64,000 bases of DNA from Lunularia cruciata (GCA_948567375.1 OX419756.1:58666333-58730332), one strand, 5' to 3'; shown: positions 43,860 through 55,472, counted from the first letter of the stretch. The notes: a model not told the origin generated them from the letters alone. Program-made: numbers and translations.

Positions 43860-46425
43860 ATGTCGAGCAATTTTCCTTTGCCATTGAGGAGTCATCTTGC
43901 AAGAGATTGGGGGAAGGGAAGTAGAGTTGAAGACGCGCTAGTGTGTAGAGGAGAATTCAAGAGAGTTAACCCAAGAGACAGTGAGGAAGCAAGAAAGATG
44001 GGAGGAGGAAAGAAGAACTCCAAATTTACGGTGAGAAATCATGCAATTCGGAGGTTAGATGTGATCACAAGAATTGAAAGCTTGAGCCAACTTCAGATCA
44101 CATTCTTGGCGTGGAACTGGAATGTGAGTTTTCTAGGGTTCATGACCGAGATAATTGAGAGTAAGTGTCTTGATGGCCCCGAGGAAGAGGGGAAGAGAGG
44201 AAATCCGGCTCGCTAGACAGAGTCGGATTGGAGATTGGTACTTGGAAGAGAGGCAAGTACGGAGCAGGGTGCCATGTTCTTGGGGAAGGGAGAAGTAGCC
44301 AAAGAAACCCAAGAAGTGAGGGATGCCTTCTCTTCAAAGAGGATGAAGAATGGGTATAAGGTCAAGAGTTACAAAGATCCGGTGAAGAGAGGGATTGTGA
44401 GTGCTCTCATGGCAATCCAGCAGCCGAAGAGAACAACTTATGTGATGAAACACCAAGCGGTGTTCTTCCATAAGATGGTTGCAGGAGAACCCATCAACTG
44501 GGTGAGGTGCTTCCATGGGAGAACAAGGCAAATGGTGTGGAATTTGCAAGATAAGTCACCTCCACACTACATTGTGCTATTTGCAGCACATTTCTACCTC
44601 GGTTGAATTTGCTCAATGTGGCAGAGCGCAACAGAATGGTGTCTCACTTTCATCCCGACTTAAGAAAGGAAGTCGACATGGAGGAGCAACAATATATTCT
44701 TCAAATCCAAAGCATTGATGAGTACTATGCGTAGATGGGGAAGAGTACGCAGGTGGAAGTAAGTACTCTGAAGTCAAAGAAGCAGAGTTGACAAGGAGAA
44801 GGTGAAGACGTAGAGAAGACGAGACCTCGGAAGACTAGGAAAGGAAACCCAGGAAAGGTATGGTGGTGATCACGTCATCAGAAGAAGACTCGGAAGGCAA
44901 AGCCAAGTGCAAGTCTGAAGACTCAGAACATGAGGAAGAACCTGAGCTCACACTACAAAGTGGGGATAAAAGTAGTGATAGCAATGAAGGTGGGGAGATG
45001 ACATTGGTACCTACAGAAGAAGAAGAAGTTCAGGTGGAGCTCGAGGAAGAGAATAATGCAAAGTTGGAGGACGAGGTACCCAAGCCGGAAGAGAAGAAGA
45101 TTACGATTCAGAGGGGAGTTTGGTCGAGGCGCAAGGCAAAGTGTGAAGCGGGTTTGAGCAAGGCAAGGGAAGAGGAGAATGCTAGTTTGGGAAGTGAAGC
45201 GTCTATTTTGATACAACAATTGCAGAGAAGAAGGTGAGTATCGGGAGAAGAAGAGGTGAAGAAGGAGATCACTCCGCAGGTTGAAGTAGTTGCGAGTGAT
45301 GGAGTGGAGTACCTTTGAGAAATTGTGTGCCCGTTGTTAGTAAACCTAGAGCACAAGAAGAAAGAGATGCAGTCGAAGTGTCTGGAGGTGAAGATTGTGT
45401 TGCAAGTATTAGCAAGACTGGAAGAAGAGAACTTGGAGTTGAAGAAGAGTATAATCCAAGGTGAGGAGGAAAGGGAAGTATTGCGAGTGGATGCAGTAGT
45501 GCAGAGTCAAGTGATTGAGAACTTGAAGAGAGAAGTGAGGTATCAAGAGGAACTTATGAAGAAGAGTGACATAGTGAGGGAAAGACAAGTAGCTAAGTAC
45601 AAAATCTTGAAGTAGCAATTTGCTGATTCAAGACTAGAAATTATCCATGCTATGGTGATGGTAGCAGAGAAGGAACAAGAGCTCAATAGAGTGATGGAGA
45701 GTGTAGAAGAGAAGAAGCAATTGTGGCAACGGGAGTTGACAGTGAGATATAGGGAAGAAGAGAGATTACAAGAGTTACTTCATAATCAGGAGGAGAAGAT
45801 TGTGTAGAAGGAGAAGGAGAAGGAAATGGTGAAAGCCGAGTTCGAGGTAGAATTGGCAATGTACAGGGAAGATTGCCTTGCAAATCGGGAGCATGAAAGG
45901 AAGATGAGATTGGAGCCATTGAAGGAGATCGTAATCAGGATGAATGCGATGCTGAGTATAGAGGCCAATGTTTGTATTGAAGAGATGAGGCTGCATGAGT
46001 TGAAGTTGTTGGTGCAAGAGACGAGGAGGAGACATGCAAAGGACACATATTTGAACGCATTATTAATTAGTCTCAAAAATTGGGTAGATAGGAAGATATT
46101 GGAAGTTGAAGATAATATTACGATTAGATTAGATTTGGTAAAGTTGGAGATAAATAAAATTTGGAAAGATGTTAGAGAAAAACCTGAAGTAGATGAAGTA
46201 GGAGTGCAGATGTCTTTGGAGTTACCATTGGAGACATTAGAGAAGAGTGGGTCAGAAGATAAGGAGTTAGATAGATTACCCACTAGTGAAATGTCAGATC
46301 AGGAAAGAGAACTATTAGATTTGGTAAAAGAGGTAGGAATTATGAAACTTGAGGATAGAGTAGTAGTGACTGAAGTTACTTTGGGTTTGAAAGCCGAGGA
46401 AGAAGTAGACATTGGATCGGATTAG
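43860..46425 (+). pseudogene. U3-resident coding region of G LTR: globular, acidic and coiled-coil parts
   Basis: Order of parts. N-terminal conserved block at 43860-44216 (SNFPLPLRSHL, AIRRLDVITRIE, FLAWNWNVSFLGFMTEII). Globular block at 44235-44640 (SYKDPVKRGIVSALMAI, AVFFHKMVAGEPINW, CFHGRTRQMV, HFYLG). Acidic segment at about 44860-45130 (runs of E/D/S). Basic patch (WSRRKAKCEAG). Long coiled coil at 45325-46140 (leucine heptads, E/K rich). C-terminal tail ending ...LGLKAEEEVDIGSD. The protein is not similar to any Gag, Pol or Env part I know and has no zinc knuckle. Its place in U3 recalls the sag gene of mouse mammary tumour virus. About five breaks. Confidence 0.82.
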
Positions 46426-46542
46426 TTACCATTTTGAGATTTGATAAGGCAAATATGAAGAGGTGCATTGTCATTTCAGATCTGTAGGTTTGTAGAGTCA
46501 TTAGGAAGAGGTACATTAGGAAGATACCTGTAGATTGCTTCA

Positions 46543-46550
46543 CTATTTAA
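46543..46550 (+). promoter_or_regulatory. Second TATA-like motif (TATTTAAG) of G LTR
   Basis: TATTTAAG in the context CACTATTTAAGxGxxGCATT is conserved in all G LTRs that keep this part (about 12693, 13792, 17950, 51123, 59133). It lies 100-120 bp after the resident frame ends and about 660 bp before the LTR 3' end, a suitable place for the promoter of genomic RNA. Confidence 0.5.
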
Positions 46551-47210
46551 GAGTGGCATTCATAGTCAAATATTGTTCAGTGCCCATAATTTCTAAGAAT
46601 AGATAAAGCAAAGTGCTGTGAAGTAGTGCTTGTTGCTTGAGCTTGATTCTGAGTATCAACTTTGCAATTGTGTTTGTGAGTGTGTGGAGAAATTTGAATT
46701 TGGATGTTGGATTCCATAGCCTTGATCTTCATTCTGTCTGTTTGATCCTGAGTGAAGTGCAATTGAAGCAATGCCTTGACAGATTTGAGAGGAATTGTAG
46801 TGCTGGTAGTATTTTGCATTTGTGAGTGTGGTGTGAAGTTGATGGGAAGCAATTTTGATCAAGGAATTTGTGCCTTCAGTGGAGGGGTGGAACAAAATTC
46901 TGAGGTGAAGTTGTTTTGCAATGAAGTGCCATTTTAGGGAGAGCTTGAATCATCACAATCAAGATTGTTTGGAAAGATTTGATAGAGTTGTGATTAAGAA
47001 GTGTTAATTTGTGACAAGACTAAGATTCAATGCTTGTTACTCTCTTCTGGGTGTTGGTTTCTACCTGAGAGATTAAAGACGCAACCAAGAAGAACTACAT
47101 TGTTATTGTTTGACTTTGTATTTGACCAATTTTGACTAGTATCTCTACGGGAATGAACTTTACTTACCCGATTACCGCAAAAGTGATATTTGTCGAGTTG
47201 TCACACAATC

Positions 47211-47900
47211 CAGTCCTTCTTTCCTGCAAAATTTCTCCTTCCTATTACCACTCACCAACCACTTCATTCTTTCTTGCAAAAATTGCCTCTCTGTTCAGCC
47301 CTTAGTCTCCTGCCCTCTTGCTTCCCTGCAAAAATTCCTCTCTAAACAGCCACTCAGCAATCCTTCCTTCTTTCCTTTCAAGAGAAAACCTCACTTTTCT
47401 GCCCTCAATCTCAAGCCCTATGCTTTCCTGCAAAAATTCATTCCCGTTCAATTCTTAGTCTCCCAACTTTGAAATTTTCCTCCTGAGCTCTTCTTCATGT
47501 CCGGACTCTCCAAAACCATGCACACCCTCTTTTCCTTTGAGAAACCCCTTTGTCACTTCTTGACACCTCTACTGTCAGCCTCTGTCTTCTCGACTTCTCC
47601 ATGTAGAAAATTCAACTCCTGGTTTTCATTGCTCCTTCAAAAGCACATTGTCACTTCTTGAAAAACCCTACTGTTAGCCTCTGTCTTCCCAACTTCTCCA
47701 TGTAGAAAATTAAAATCCTGGCCACATTGCTCCTTTGAAAGCACATTGTTACTTCCCCAAAAACCCTATTGTTTGCCTTTGTTTTTCCGACTTCTCCATG
47801 TAGAAAATTCAACTCCTAGCCACATTGCTCCTTTGAAAGCACATTGTCACTTCCCAAAAAACCCTATTGTCTGCCTTTGTTTTTCCGAGACTTCTCCATC
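47211..47900. repeat. Pyrimidine-rich minisatellites, continued (~105-bp and ~99-bp units)
   Basis: Continuation of the GCCACTCACC-type units up to about 47380. After a less regular stretch there are four units of about 99 bp marked by ACTTCTCCAT at 47593, 47692, 47790 and 47890. Same C/T strand bias as 42591-43446. No coding. Confidence 0.88.
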
Positions 47901-48330
47901 TCTCTCTTCCTTATATAAACCCTTTGAGATTTTTCTCTTGACAAAAACACTTCAAGATTTTTCTCCCTGCCAAATCTTTGATAATCCTCTCTTCTTCCCA
48001 AACTCCAAAACTCCCAATAATTCTCTCCTTCTCCTCACTTCTCTGTCCTGCTCCATCCTTTTGCTACTACTGCTAACTAAAATACTCTTGAGACCCCCCA
48101 ATAACATAAACAAACTCCAATGCTTAAGTGACATGCAAATAAACCCCCGAGCTTATGTAACATTAAAGAAAATCCACCACTCAATTTCCTCCTTCCCTTA
48201 ATACAAGAGAAAATCCTTGAGCTTACAAGAACCCAAAACAACTACCACTTTCACCATAACATAAACCCTAGAGTTCACTTGCATGAAAACTCACACCAAA
48301 TGGCACTAATACTATGTAGATTATTTTCCT
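47901..48330 (+). promoter_or_regulatory. Possible promoter and pyrimidine-rich leader
   Basis: TATATAAACC at about 47913-47922 follows the minisatellite and precedes a C/T-rich, A-rich leader with no frame. The layout looks like a plant promoter plus 5' leader, or an LTR U3/R end, but nothing coding follows on the plus strand (the next gene is antisense). Confidence 0.3.
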
Positions 48331-48331
48331 G

Positions 48332-50410
48332 TCAACAACGGGTTTCTACCTTCAAAATTTTGAGGTCCGGCCATTCTTCTTTTGAAGCGGGACTCCCTTC
48401 TTGAGGTCTCTTTTCCTCAAGTGTGATACAATTTACATTTGTATCCCCCTTTGCTTGGAGCGCAGAATGCTCAATAGGGGTCTGTACATACTTTACAAGG
48501 GGCTTTGGGTTGGGTGGTTGCAGGCACTGATTTCCCATGTGCCCTGATCCTTTACAATTTCCACAAAGGGGCACGTACCCAATTTTCCGTCTTGGCTTTG
48601 GACAATTTGGAGACCAATGTCACATCAAGCCACAATTGTAACAAGCACTTGGTGCAACATTTTGAGGTCTATTTTGGCCGCCCATTGGTGGTCTTCGTGG
48701 GGGAGCATTATTATTGTACTCTCTTGGTCCATACCTTGGACCTTGATATGATGTGCTCACCGGAGACTATATCTCTTGGGTTTGGTATACAGCCTCTTCT
48801 TCCTCACTTTGGTCCCAACCGGGGACCCAATCAATTTTTTGCACTGGAAATGCAGTGTGGGTCAAACACTCCGTATTAGCATGGCCGGATTTACCACACA
48901 CAGTGCACCATACATTTGGTCGACCAAATGACGGGGGCTTTCTTTGGTCCTTAGCCCCAATCATCTAGATCTTGAAATCCACAAACTCTTTAATAAGAGT
49001 CTCCAGCTTCTGATCCCCCTTAGGTACATTCTTTGCTGGCGGTGTTACTGGCTTCTTTCCTTTATGTCTTCATATTCTTTGCAGCTTGGTTTCTTCATCA
49101 GATTCCAAAGAAGAACTCAAAGATGTGGAGGATTCCTCCGAAGAAGGGGAGGTGCTGCGAGAAGCTCTCCGTCTAGGCTTCTTGCCCTTCTTCTCCCGAT
49201 TTCTTTGGTTGTTGTTTGAGTGAGAGTGAGCCGCCTTATATTGGGCGACATGTTTGAGGACTTTGTCCAGGGAAGCTCCATTCCTCTCCCTGGCAAAGAT
49301 TCAAATCTTTGGTGAAAGCCCTCCAAGAAACCAGGTAATGGCTTGGGCATTGGAGTAACCCACCACACCGGATTGTTTTGGAACTTGGTTCAATAAGGCC
49401 ATGAACCGCTCAGAGTAATCTATCAATTTTTCCTTCTTCCCTTGGTCCAAATCATTAAGTGCCGCAAAGACACTTGTATCATAATCCACTTCCCAAAATC
49501 ATTCTAGAAAGCCATTTCGTAAGTCTGCATAGTCTGCTAGTGTGAACCCCTTTTGAGTTACATGGGTGTACCAGCTCCAAGCTTTCTTTTGGAGCAGACT
49601 TGGAAAAATCCACAGTTGATCCATAGAGTCATGTTCCTTGTTGGCAAAGGAAATGACTTCAAACTCCTTGATAAATTCGTCAGGGTCTTTGTCTTGTTTT
49701 GTCCCCTTATACTTCTGATAGGCATGTTGGGTCACAGGTAATAAAGTCATTGTTCAATGCGGCGAAATCAGCTGTGGTAAGTTTGAACTTGAGGGGACCA
49801 AAGAGCTGCTTGGTATGGACGCCGTGTTGGTTGCCCAAGGGTTCCAATTAGTCAAGTTCAAAGTGGGGTCTTCTTTGACAATTTCTTCTTCTCTGGTTGT
49901 GTCGACTTCAACCCAATTAGAAGTAAGATGTTCCACACCTTCCAAATGGTCTTCAAAATTCCTTCGGGACAACCAAGGGATTGCACATACAAAATGTTGA
50001 CACTCTTCTTTCGTAAGTGTTAGTGCTATTTTTTTGCGAACAAACTTCTTAATGAATTCAACTTCCTTTACAGCTTTAGGGGAAGTTGGTGTACTGGGTC
50101 GTAATGCATATGTCTGCTCGCTCAAGTCTTCCTTCTTCTTGGAAGATAGGGACAAAAAGAAGCCTTGCCACCCTCCTTCACGTTTCTTTTTTTTTGAGTT
50201 CTTTTACAAAGCTTCTTGAACTTTGTAGAGAAGTTGAAAGTCCAATGCTTCTTGCTCAGTTTCGGCCAAAGTAGATTGGATCTTTAGACGTTCTTCTTCT
50301 TCATGATGCAACGTTTGTCTTCAAACTCTCTCTTCTAGTTGTTTTCTTGATGCAAACATTCATATTGCTTTGACGCCCAATTTTGAATTTGGCTTTGTAT
50401 TCTTCCACTT
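48332..50410 (-). pseudogene. G element gag, two CCHC knuckles
   Basis: Capsid core: DPDEFIKEFEVISFANKEH, QLWIFPSLLQKKAWSWY, GFTLADYADLRNGFLE (49499-49750) and KEKLIDYSERFMALLNQVP, AITWFLGGLSPKI (49301-49489), the usual retrotransposon-gag pattern. Zinc knuckles are CTVCGKSGHANTEC at about 48860-48905 and CGNCKGSGHMGNQC at about 48530-48572. The N-terminal region (49754-50155) is charged. Several breaks. Confidence 0.82.
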
Positions 50411-50414
50411 CCGA

Positions 50415-50440
50415 GTTTTGTATCACTGATAGCGGCACCA
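50415..50440 (-). other. Putative G primer-binding site
   Basis: Minus strand, seven bases after the LTR end: TGGTGCCGCTATCAGTG, preceded by a T run, as in gypsy elements with TTTTTGGCGCCG-type sites. The matching tRNA is not identified. Confidence 0.5.
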
Positions 50441-51258
50441 AAAATCATGTGACAACTTGGCAAATATCACTTTTGCGGTAATTGGGTAAGTAAAGTTTGT
50501 TCCCAAAGAGATACGATTCAGAATTGGTCAAATACAAAGCCAAACAGTAACTTGTAGTTTTTCTTGATTTCTTCTCTAATCTCTCAGGTAGAAACTACAC
50601 CCAGAAGAGAGTAACAAGCTCACAATCTTGACAACTTGTAACAAATACACACACAGATAATCACAACATAACAAATTCTGTCCAAACAACTCTTGATTGT
50701 GATGATTCAGATTCTCCCAAAGATGGCACTTCATTGCAAAGAATGATTTTGCCTCAGAATTGTGTTCCACCCCTCCACTGAAGGCACAACTTCCTTGATC
50801 AAAATTGCTTCACATCAACTTTGTGCTGCACTCACAAATGCAGAATACTACCAACACTACAATTCCTCTCAAATCTGTCAAGGCATTGCTCCAATGCACT
50901 TCACTCAGGATCAAACACACAAAATGAAGATCAAGGCTGTAGAATCCAACATCCACAGATGCACTGACTTGCACTTTGGAATTCTCCACACACTCACAAA
51001 CACAAATATAGAATTGACAATCAGAATTAAGCTCAAGCAACAAGCACTGAAAACCAGCACTTTGCTTTATCTATCTTCAAAAATATGAATACTGAACAAC
51101 ATAATACTACAAATGCCACCCTTAAATAGTGAAGCAAATAGCAGTTTTTCCTACTTATGCACCACTTCCTAACATCTCTTCCTACCTACAAATCCAAATT
51201 GACAATCCATCTCTTCATATCTACCTCTTCCTATCTCAAAATTGTTACTACCCCGATC

Positions 51259-51950
51259 TGTGAGCCGGTCTGTCTCTCACTCAAGATGAACTTCTGATGG
51301 CTATTATGGTAGCGCACCATGGACTAAGAAGGCAAGGAACCCCAACTCCATCATACTCCTCCAAGGCTAACACTCCAAGACTCAAGACATTGCTCACTAG
51401 AGAACTCAATGAGAGAGCGATAGTTGCAAATGAAAGGATGATGAGTACATCCTCACCCCTTGTTTATATACTTATGAAATAGTTACGTACCAAAGTTACT
51501 AATTACCGTAGTAACTCAAGTTACTAGACTAAAAGTCAAGTCAAGTCAAAAAGTAGAAAGGAATATCTATTCACATGGGCATATTCCCATAAGCATGTGG
51601 TCTTATCTTGACCCAACCACTAAGTCAAGGATTCCTTCACATGGGCTATCCTTGGACTAAAGAAGAATCCCAAACAAAAAGGCTTGCGGGCCCAAGAGTT
51701 CTCAACTCTTTCCTCAAAGCCAAACACCTAGGAATAATACCAAGTCAACACACTAAAATCCAAAATAGTGGTGCTCATCTTTTCTACTTCCTCTAAAGTA
51801 AGGTCCCCTCTATCTTAGCTATGACTAACTTTAGCTAACCATGACTAATATAGAACCATCCTTTATCTCTATATAAATAATATCTCTCAAGTACTTGTAA
51901 TAGCAAGCTAAATATCACAATACCACACACATGCACAAATGGGTGTTATA
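51259..51950 (-). repeat. Solo A-family LTR, 692 bp, in the G LTR
   Basis: Plus-strand TGTGAGCCGG...GGGTGTTATA, flanked by a 4-bp direct repeat GATC (51255-51258 and 51951-51954). It splits the very end of the resident coding region from the promoter-proximal part. Confidence 0.92.
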
Positions 51951-54854
51951 GATCCGATGTTTACCTCATCATCGGCTTTGAAACCCGATGATCTTCCTAT
52001 CACTTCTCCTTGTTTGGGTATATCTACAACTACTAATTCCTGCACTCCTTCTACTACTTCTACTCTAGGAACTACAATTGCACTAAGGAGTGACTTATCT
52101 AACTCTTTATCTCTTGACCCACTCCTCTCTAATATCTCTAATAATAATTCCAATGACACTTGCACTCCAATGTCTACAACATCGGACTTCCTTTCCCCTA
52201 TCACACTATTCCTAATTCTTTCTAACTCTAAATTGACTAAATCTAATCTAAGACTGACGTTGTCCCCTACTTCTAACATCTTCCGATCTACTCTCTCCCT
52301 CAATCAGATCAACAAAGTATTCATATCTACATCTTTAACTCTCCTCTTCCGAGCGTCATGTACAAGCAACTTTAGCTCATGCAAATGTGCTTCTTCTAAT
52401 CTCCCTTCAGCCTCAGTGCATAGCATAGCTATCAATTTTCTTGCTACGTCTCCCACCAATTCCGACTCATACCCTCGTGATCACTCTTCCTTCAGCTCTT
52501 CACAATACATCTTCAGATCGTCTTCGTAGTCAGCAGCGAGCATCTTCTTCTCCTCCGCATACTGTGAACTTTGTAGCTCTGCACTTTGTACCAGCTTGCG
52601 CAATCTTTCTTCTTCTTCATGCTTGACTGCTAACTCTCTCTGCTATGCTTGATCCTTCCGGGCTGCACTATTTTTCAAGTTGTCCAACTCCTGCTCCATT
52701 ATCACTACCGTTGCCTTCAAATGAATATTCTTGATGCGCATATCATTCACTTCTTCCTTCATTTTGCTCAGCACCATTGCCTGCTCCTTCAATTCCCCCG
52801 TTTGCTTTTGTAGTTCTTTCCCTCTTGACTCACAATTCTCTTGTAACATCTTGAAAGTCTTCTTCTTCAAGGCTTCATCCCTACAAAGTTCTTCAATTTC
52901 TTCATTTCTTCGGACTTCTCCCTCCTGCAACCCCTTCACTTCACTCAACAGATGCTTCACCACCTGCAACTCAATCGTCACCTTTCTATGATCTTGGGGA
53001 ATTACTTTTTGATGCTCCTTCAATAGTTCCAGCAAGGATGCGACAACCTTTGTTAGAAACGGTATCCCACCAAAGTTCTCTTCATCTTCATCTCCTTCTT
53101 TGTCTGTGTACTTTGGCTCCTCCATCGGCTACTTCTGCCAAAGTTGCAATCTTTGTATCTTTAGAGACATCGCTTCTGAGCTCTCTTCTTCTTTACCAAT
53201 TGAACTTGGCCCTACAGGATATTCCTTCTTTTTCTCTGGTCTCTGCTTGTCCACCACCAGGGCTATGCAATGATTTGTTGTTCCAGGTACTCTGTCAATC
53301 ATTGCATGACAAGCTTCACTGACTCCAACCGCTTGCTGAACCTCAAGTTCCCCCTCACTCTCACTTCCAGACTCCTCACTTTGTAAGGTGAGTTCATCCT
53401 CTTCTGATTCCCCTCCTTGTGACTTTGTTTCTTCTTCAGACTCTAATTTTGATGATGCTTCTCTCACCATCTTCATACTTTGCACAACCAATCTTTGAGT
53501 CTTCCTTTGAGCTAGAGGCGACTTTGCTTCTTCAGGTTTACTGCACTTCTTCTTCTTTGGACTTCTGACTTCTTCCATCCTCCATTGTCCCGTCTTCAAG
53601 AAGTGATCATCATTGGCTTGCAAGTGTGTCATATATTGTCGCTCTTCTTCATCTGCTTCTTGTCTTAAATCAGGATGGAAATGCGACACCATGTGATGCC
53701 TCTCCTCCACTATTAGCAAATTCAACCCAAAGTAGAAATGTGCTGCAAATGGTGCAAAATAATGTGGAGGCAAACCTGTCCTCTAATTGATCATCATTTT
53801 CCTTGTTTGGTGGTGAAAACACTTTGCCCAATTCACCTTCACCCCTGCAAACATCTGGTGGAAGAAGACTATTTTTTGCATGTTCACGTAAGTTGTCCGT
53901 TCTAGTTTGAACATGGCCATAATTGTCCCCATGATACTTCTTCTAATCGGATCCCGATAGGACTCCACCTTGTAACCATTTGTTGTTCTCAGAGCAAAGA
54001 AAGATTTTTGGATTTCCGCCATTTCTTCTGTAGCATCACACTTCTGATAGAAGGTGATCCCTGTCGGTTCTCTTGCTTCCTTCTCCAACATTAACCTCCA
54101 ATCCAACTCAGTCCATTGAGCCGGATTTCCTCTCTTCCCTTTGACTTCGGAGCACTCCTCACAATTACTGGCAGCTATCTCTACCATCACTCATGGGAAA
54201 CTAAAATTCCATTTCCATGCTAAAAACATAATACAAAGTCTATTCAAGACCTCGAATCTGGCTACCACATCTAACCTACGAATTGCAAACTTTGCACCGC
54301 CAGAGCATTTGTGATCTTCTTCACCATGATCTTCTCTCTTGTTCTTTGGCACTAAAAGACTATGCCTTCTCCTGGACGAGACACTCTAACTCCTTCTAGA
54401 TTTTGGAAAATTGCACTCTCAATTGGCTTCTTGACAAGCATTATTGCAAGACGACTACTCAAAGGAATTGGAAATTTACTTGGCATCTTCAACTTGTCCC
54501 TGCACAATTGCAATTTTATATTACCCCAAATTGTAGTCATTCTTCAATTGATTTCAAATTTGACTTCCTCTCTTCTGCGTGTTGCTGTCCTGTCACTATC
54601 AAGACATGCTTCTTCTACCTCTGCCATTTCTTGAAGTGTACTTTCTTGCCACGTACCAAGGTTGTTAGACGGTCTTTGTATTGCTTGCACTTTCCAACCC
54701 AAAGACGATGCTCTTTGGACTTTTTCCGTTGTACCCCTCTTCTAAGTACCTCCATCATCGGATCCGATCTTGCCTTCTTTGGATTTTCTCCAAAGTTACT
54801 TCCGTCCATTCCTTCTTTTGCAATTTGGCTTTCCGTGCTTACTTCTTCACTCAA
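51951..54854 (-). pseudogene. U3-resident coding region of the G 5' LTR
   Basis: Minus-strand parts. Basic N-terminus at 54615-54854 (EVSTESQIAKEG ... GKKVHFKKWQR). WGNIKLQLCRDKLKMPSKF at 54352-54540. WTELDWRLMLEKEAREPTGI and SYRDPIRRSIMGTIMAMF at 53783-54190. PPHYFAPFAAHFYFGLNLL, a basic/acidic linker and E/S-rich acidic segment at 53129-53773. Coiled coil at 51960-53125 (GGIPFLTKVVASLLELLKEHQ, VVIMEQELDNLK). The same order is seen in 17279-20959. No known enzyme motif. A handful of breaks. Confidence 0.8.
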
Positions 54855-54895
54855 ATGCTAATAAATAGAAAAAAACAAAAAATGTGGGCACCACA

Positions 54896-55472
54896 TAGCA
54901 CGTCCACCATTCTCCATAAGTTACAACCAAAAGCACCAAGGGTTCCTCAGATATGGTGATCATATGAAAAAAATCTTGTCCAAAGCGTGAGGTGATGAAT
55001 TGTGTGAAATAATGCTTGGGTAGTACTTGGACATGAAAATCCCAATGGTTTGGTGGAAGTGGATTTGGTGGTCCATAAATTCCATCCATCCCATTCTTGC
55101 ATTGATGTAAAAGGATGAGATCGAGGAGAGAAAAAGGAGAATGGAAACTCACATTGAGACACTTGAATATGGGAAAACTCCATATGCCTAGCATGAGTTT
55201 TGGCTTTGGTATTTATAGATAGCATATAAGGCTCTTGAGAAGTTTCTCAAGAAGCTTCCTTCTAGAAGTTGCATACTTGGTGTGCAAAATAAGCTAGTTG
55301 GAAGCTTCTCAAATCTTCCTTCTAGAAGTTACCTGCTTGGGGTGCAAGTTAAGCTAGTTGAGAAGCTTCCCAAGAAGCTTCCTAGATGCGTCTGGAATAT
55401 TTTGGGCTAATTTGGCTTATTCTCTACTTCATTAGCCTTACTAACTACGTTACTAAACTCCATATTGTTACA
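54896..55472 (-). mobile_element. B3: B-family 5' LTR and start of gag leader
   Basis: LTR 55106-55472 (367 bp, minus; TGTAACAATATGG... to ...TTTTACA), then a worn primer site and leader/gag start matching 27775-27975 of B1, cut at 54896 by the G LTR. GAAGCTTC-type blocks are present in its U3. Confidence 0.88.

Larger units (their letters stand above)
43447..47205 (+). repeat. Solo giant G LTR, 3759 bp
   Basis: TGTGGTACCCACA ... GAGTTGTCACA with exact duplication CAATC at 43442-43446 and 47206-47210; the minisatellite reads on across it. This is the best G LTR for describing the layout: U3 TATA at 43833, resident coding 43860-46425, second TATTTAA-type motif at 46543, then about 660 bp to the end. 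Confidence 0.94.
48331..54895 (-). mobile_element. G element: 5' LTR, primer site and gag (pol absent)
   Basis: The only G copy with internal sequence. On the minus strand the giant LTR (50448-54895) ends in ...TTGTCACA, followed within a few bases by a TGG-initial primer-site-like string and then a gag with two zinc knuckles (to 48332). Pol and the 3' LTR are missing: minisatellite-type sequence begins below 48330. It is inserted in B3 (TAGCA flank at 54896-54900). This ties the giant coding LTR to an LTR retrotransposon. Confidence 0.8.
50448..54895 (-). repeat. G element 5' LTR, about 3.75 kb net, with a solo A LTR inside
   Basis: Plus-strand TGTGACAACTTGG...GGGCACCACA. Net length after removal of the A LTR and its duplication is about 3752 bp, close to the solo copies (3681 and 3759). 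It aligns with 17279-20959 throughout, including the basic N-terminal frame that starts only about 40 bp from the LTR 5' end. Confidence 0.88.

Noticed and set aside
47746-48201. Open plus-strand frame after the minisatellite as a host protein
   Set aside because: Low-complexity Leu/Ser/Pro translation of C/T-rich DNA, covering a tandem repeat; no domain and no conservation.
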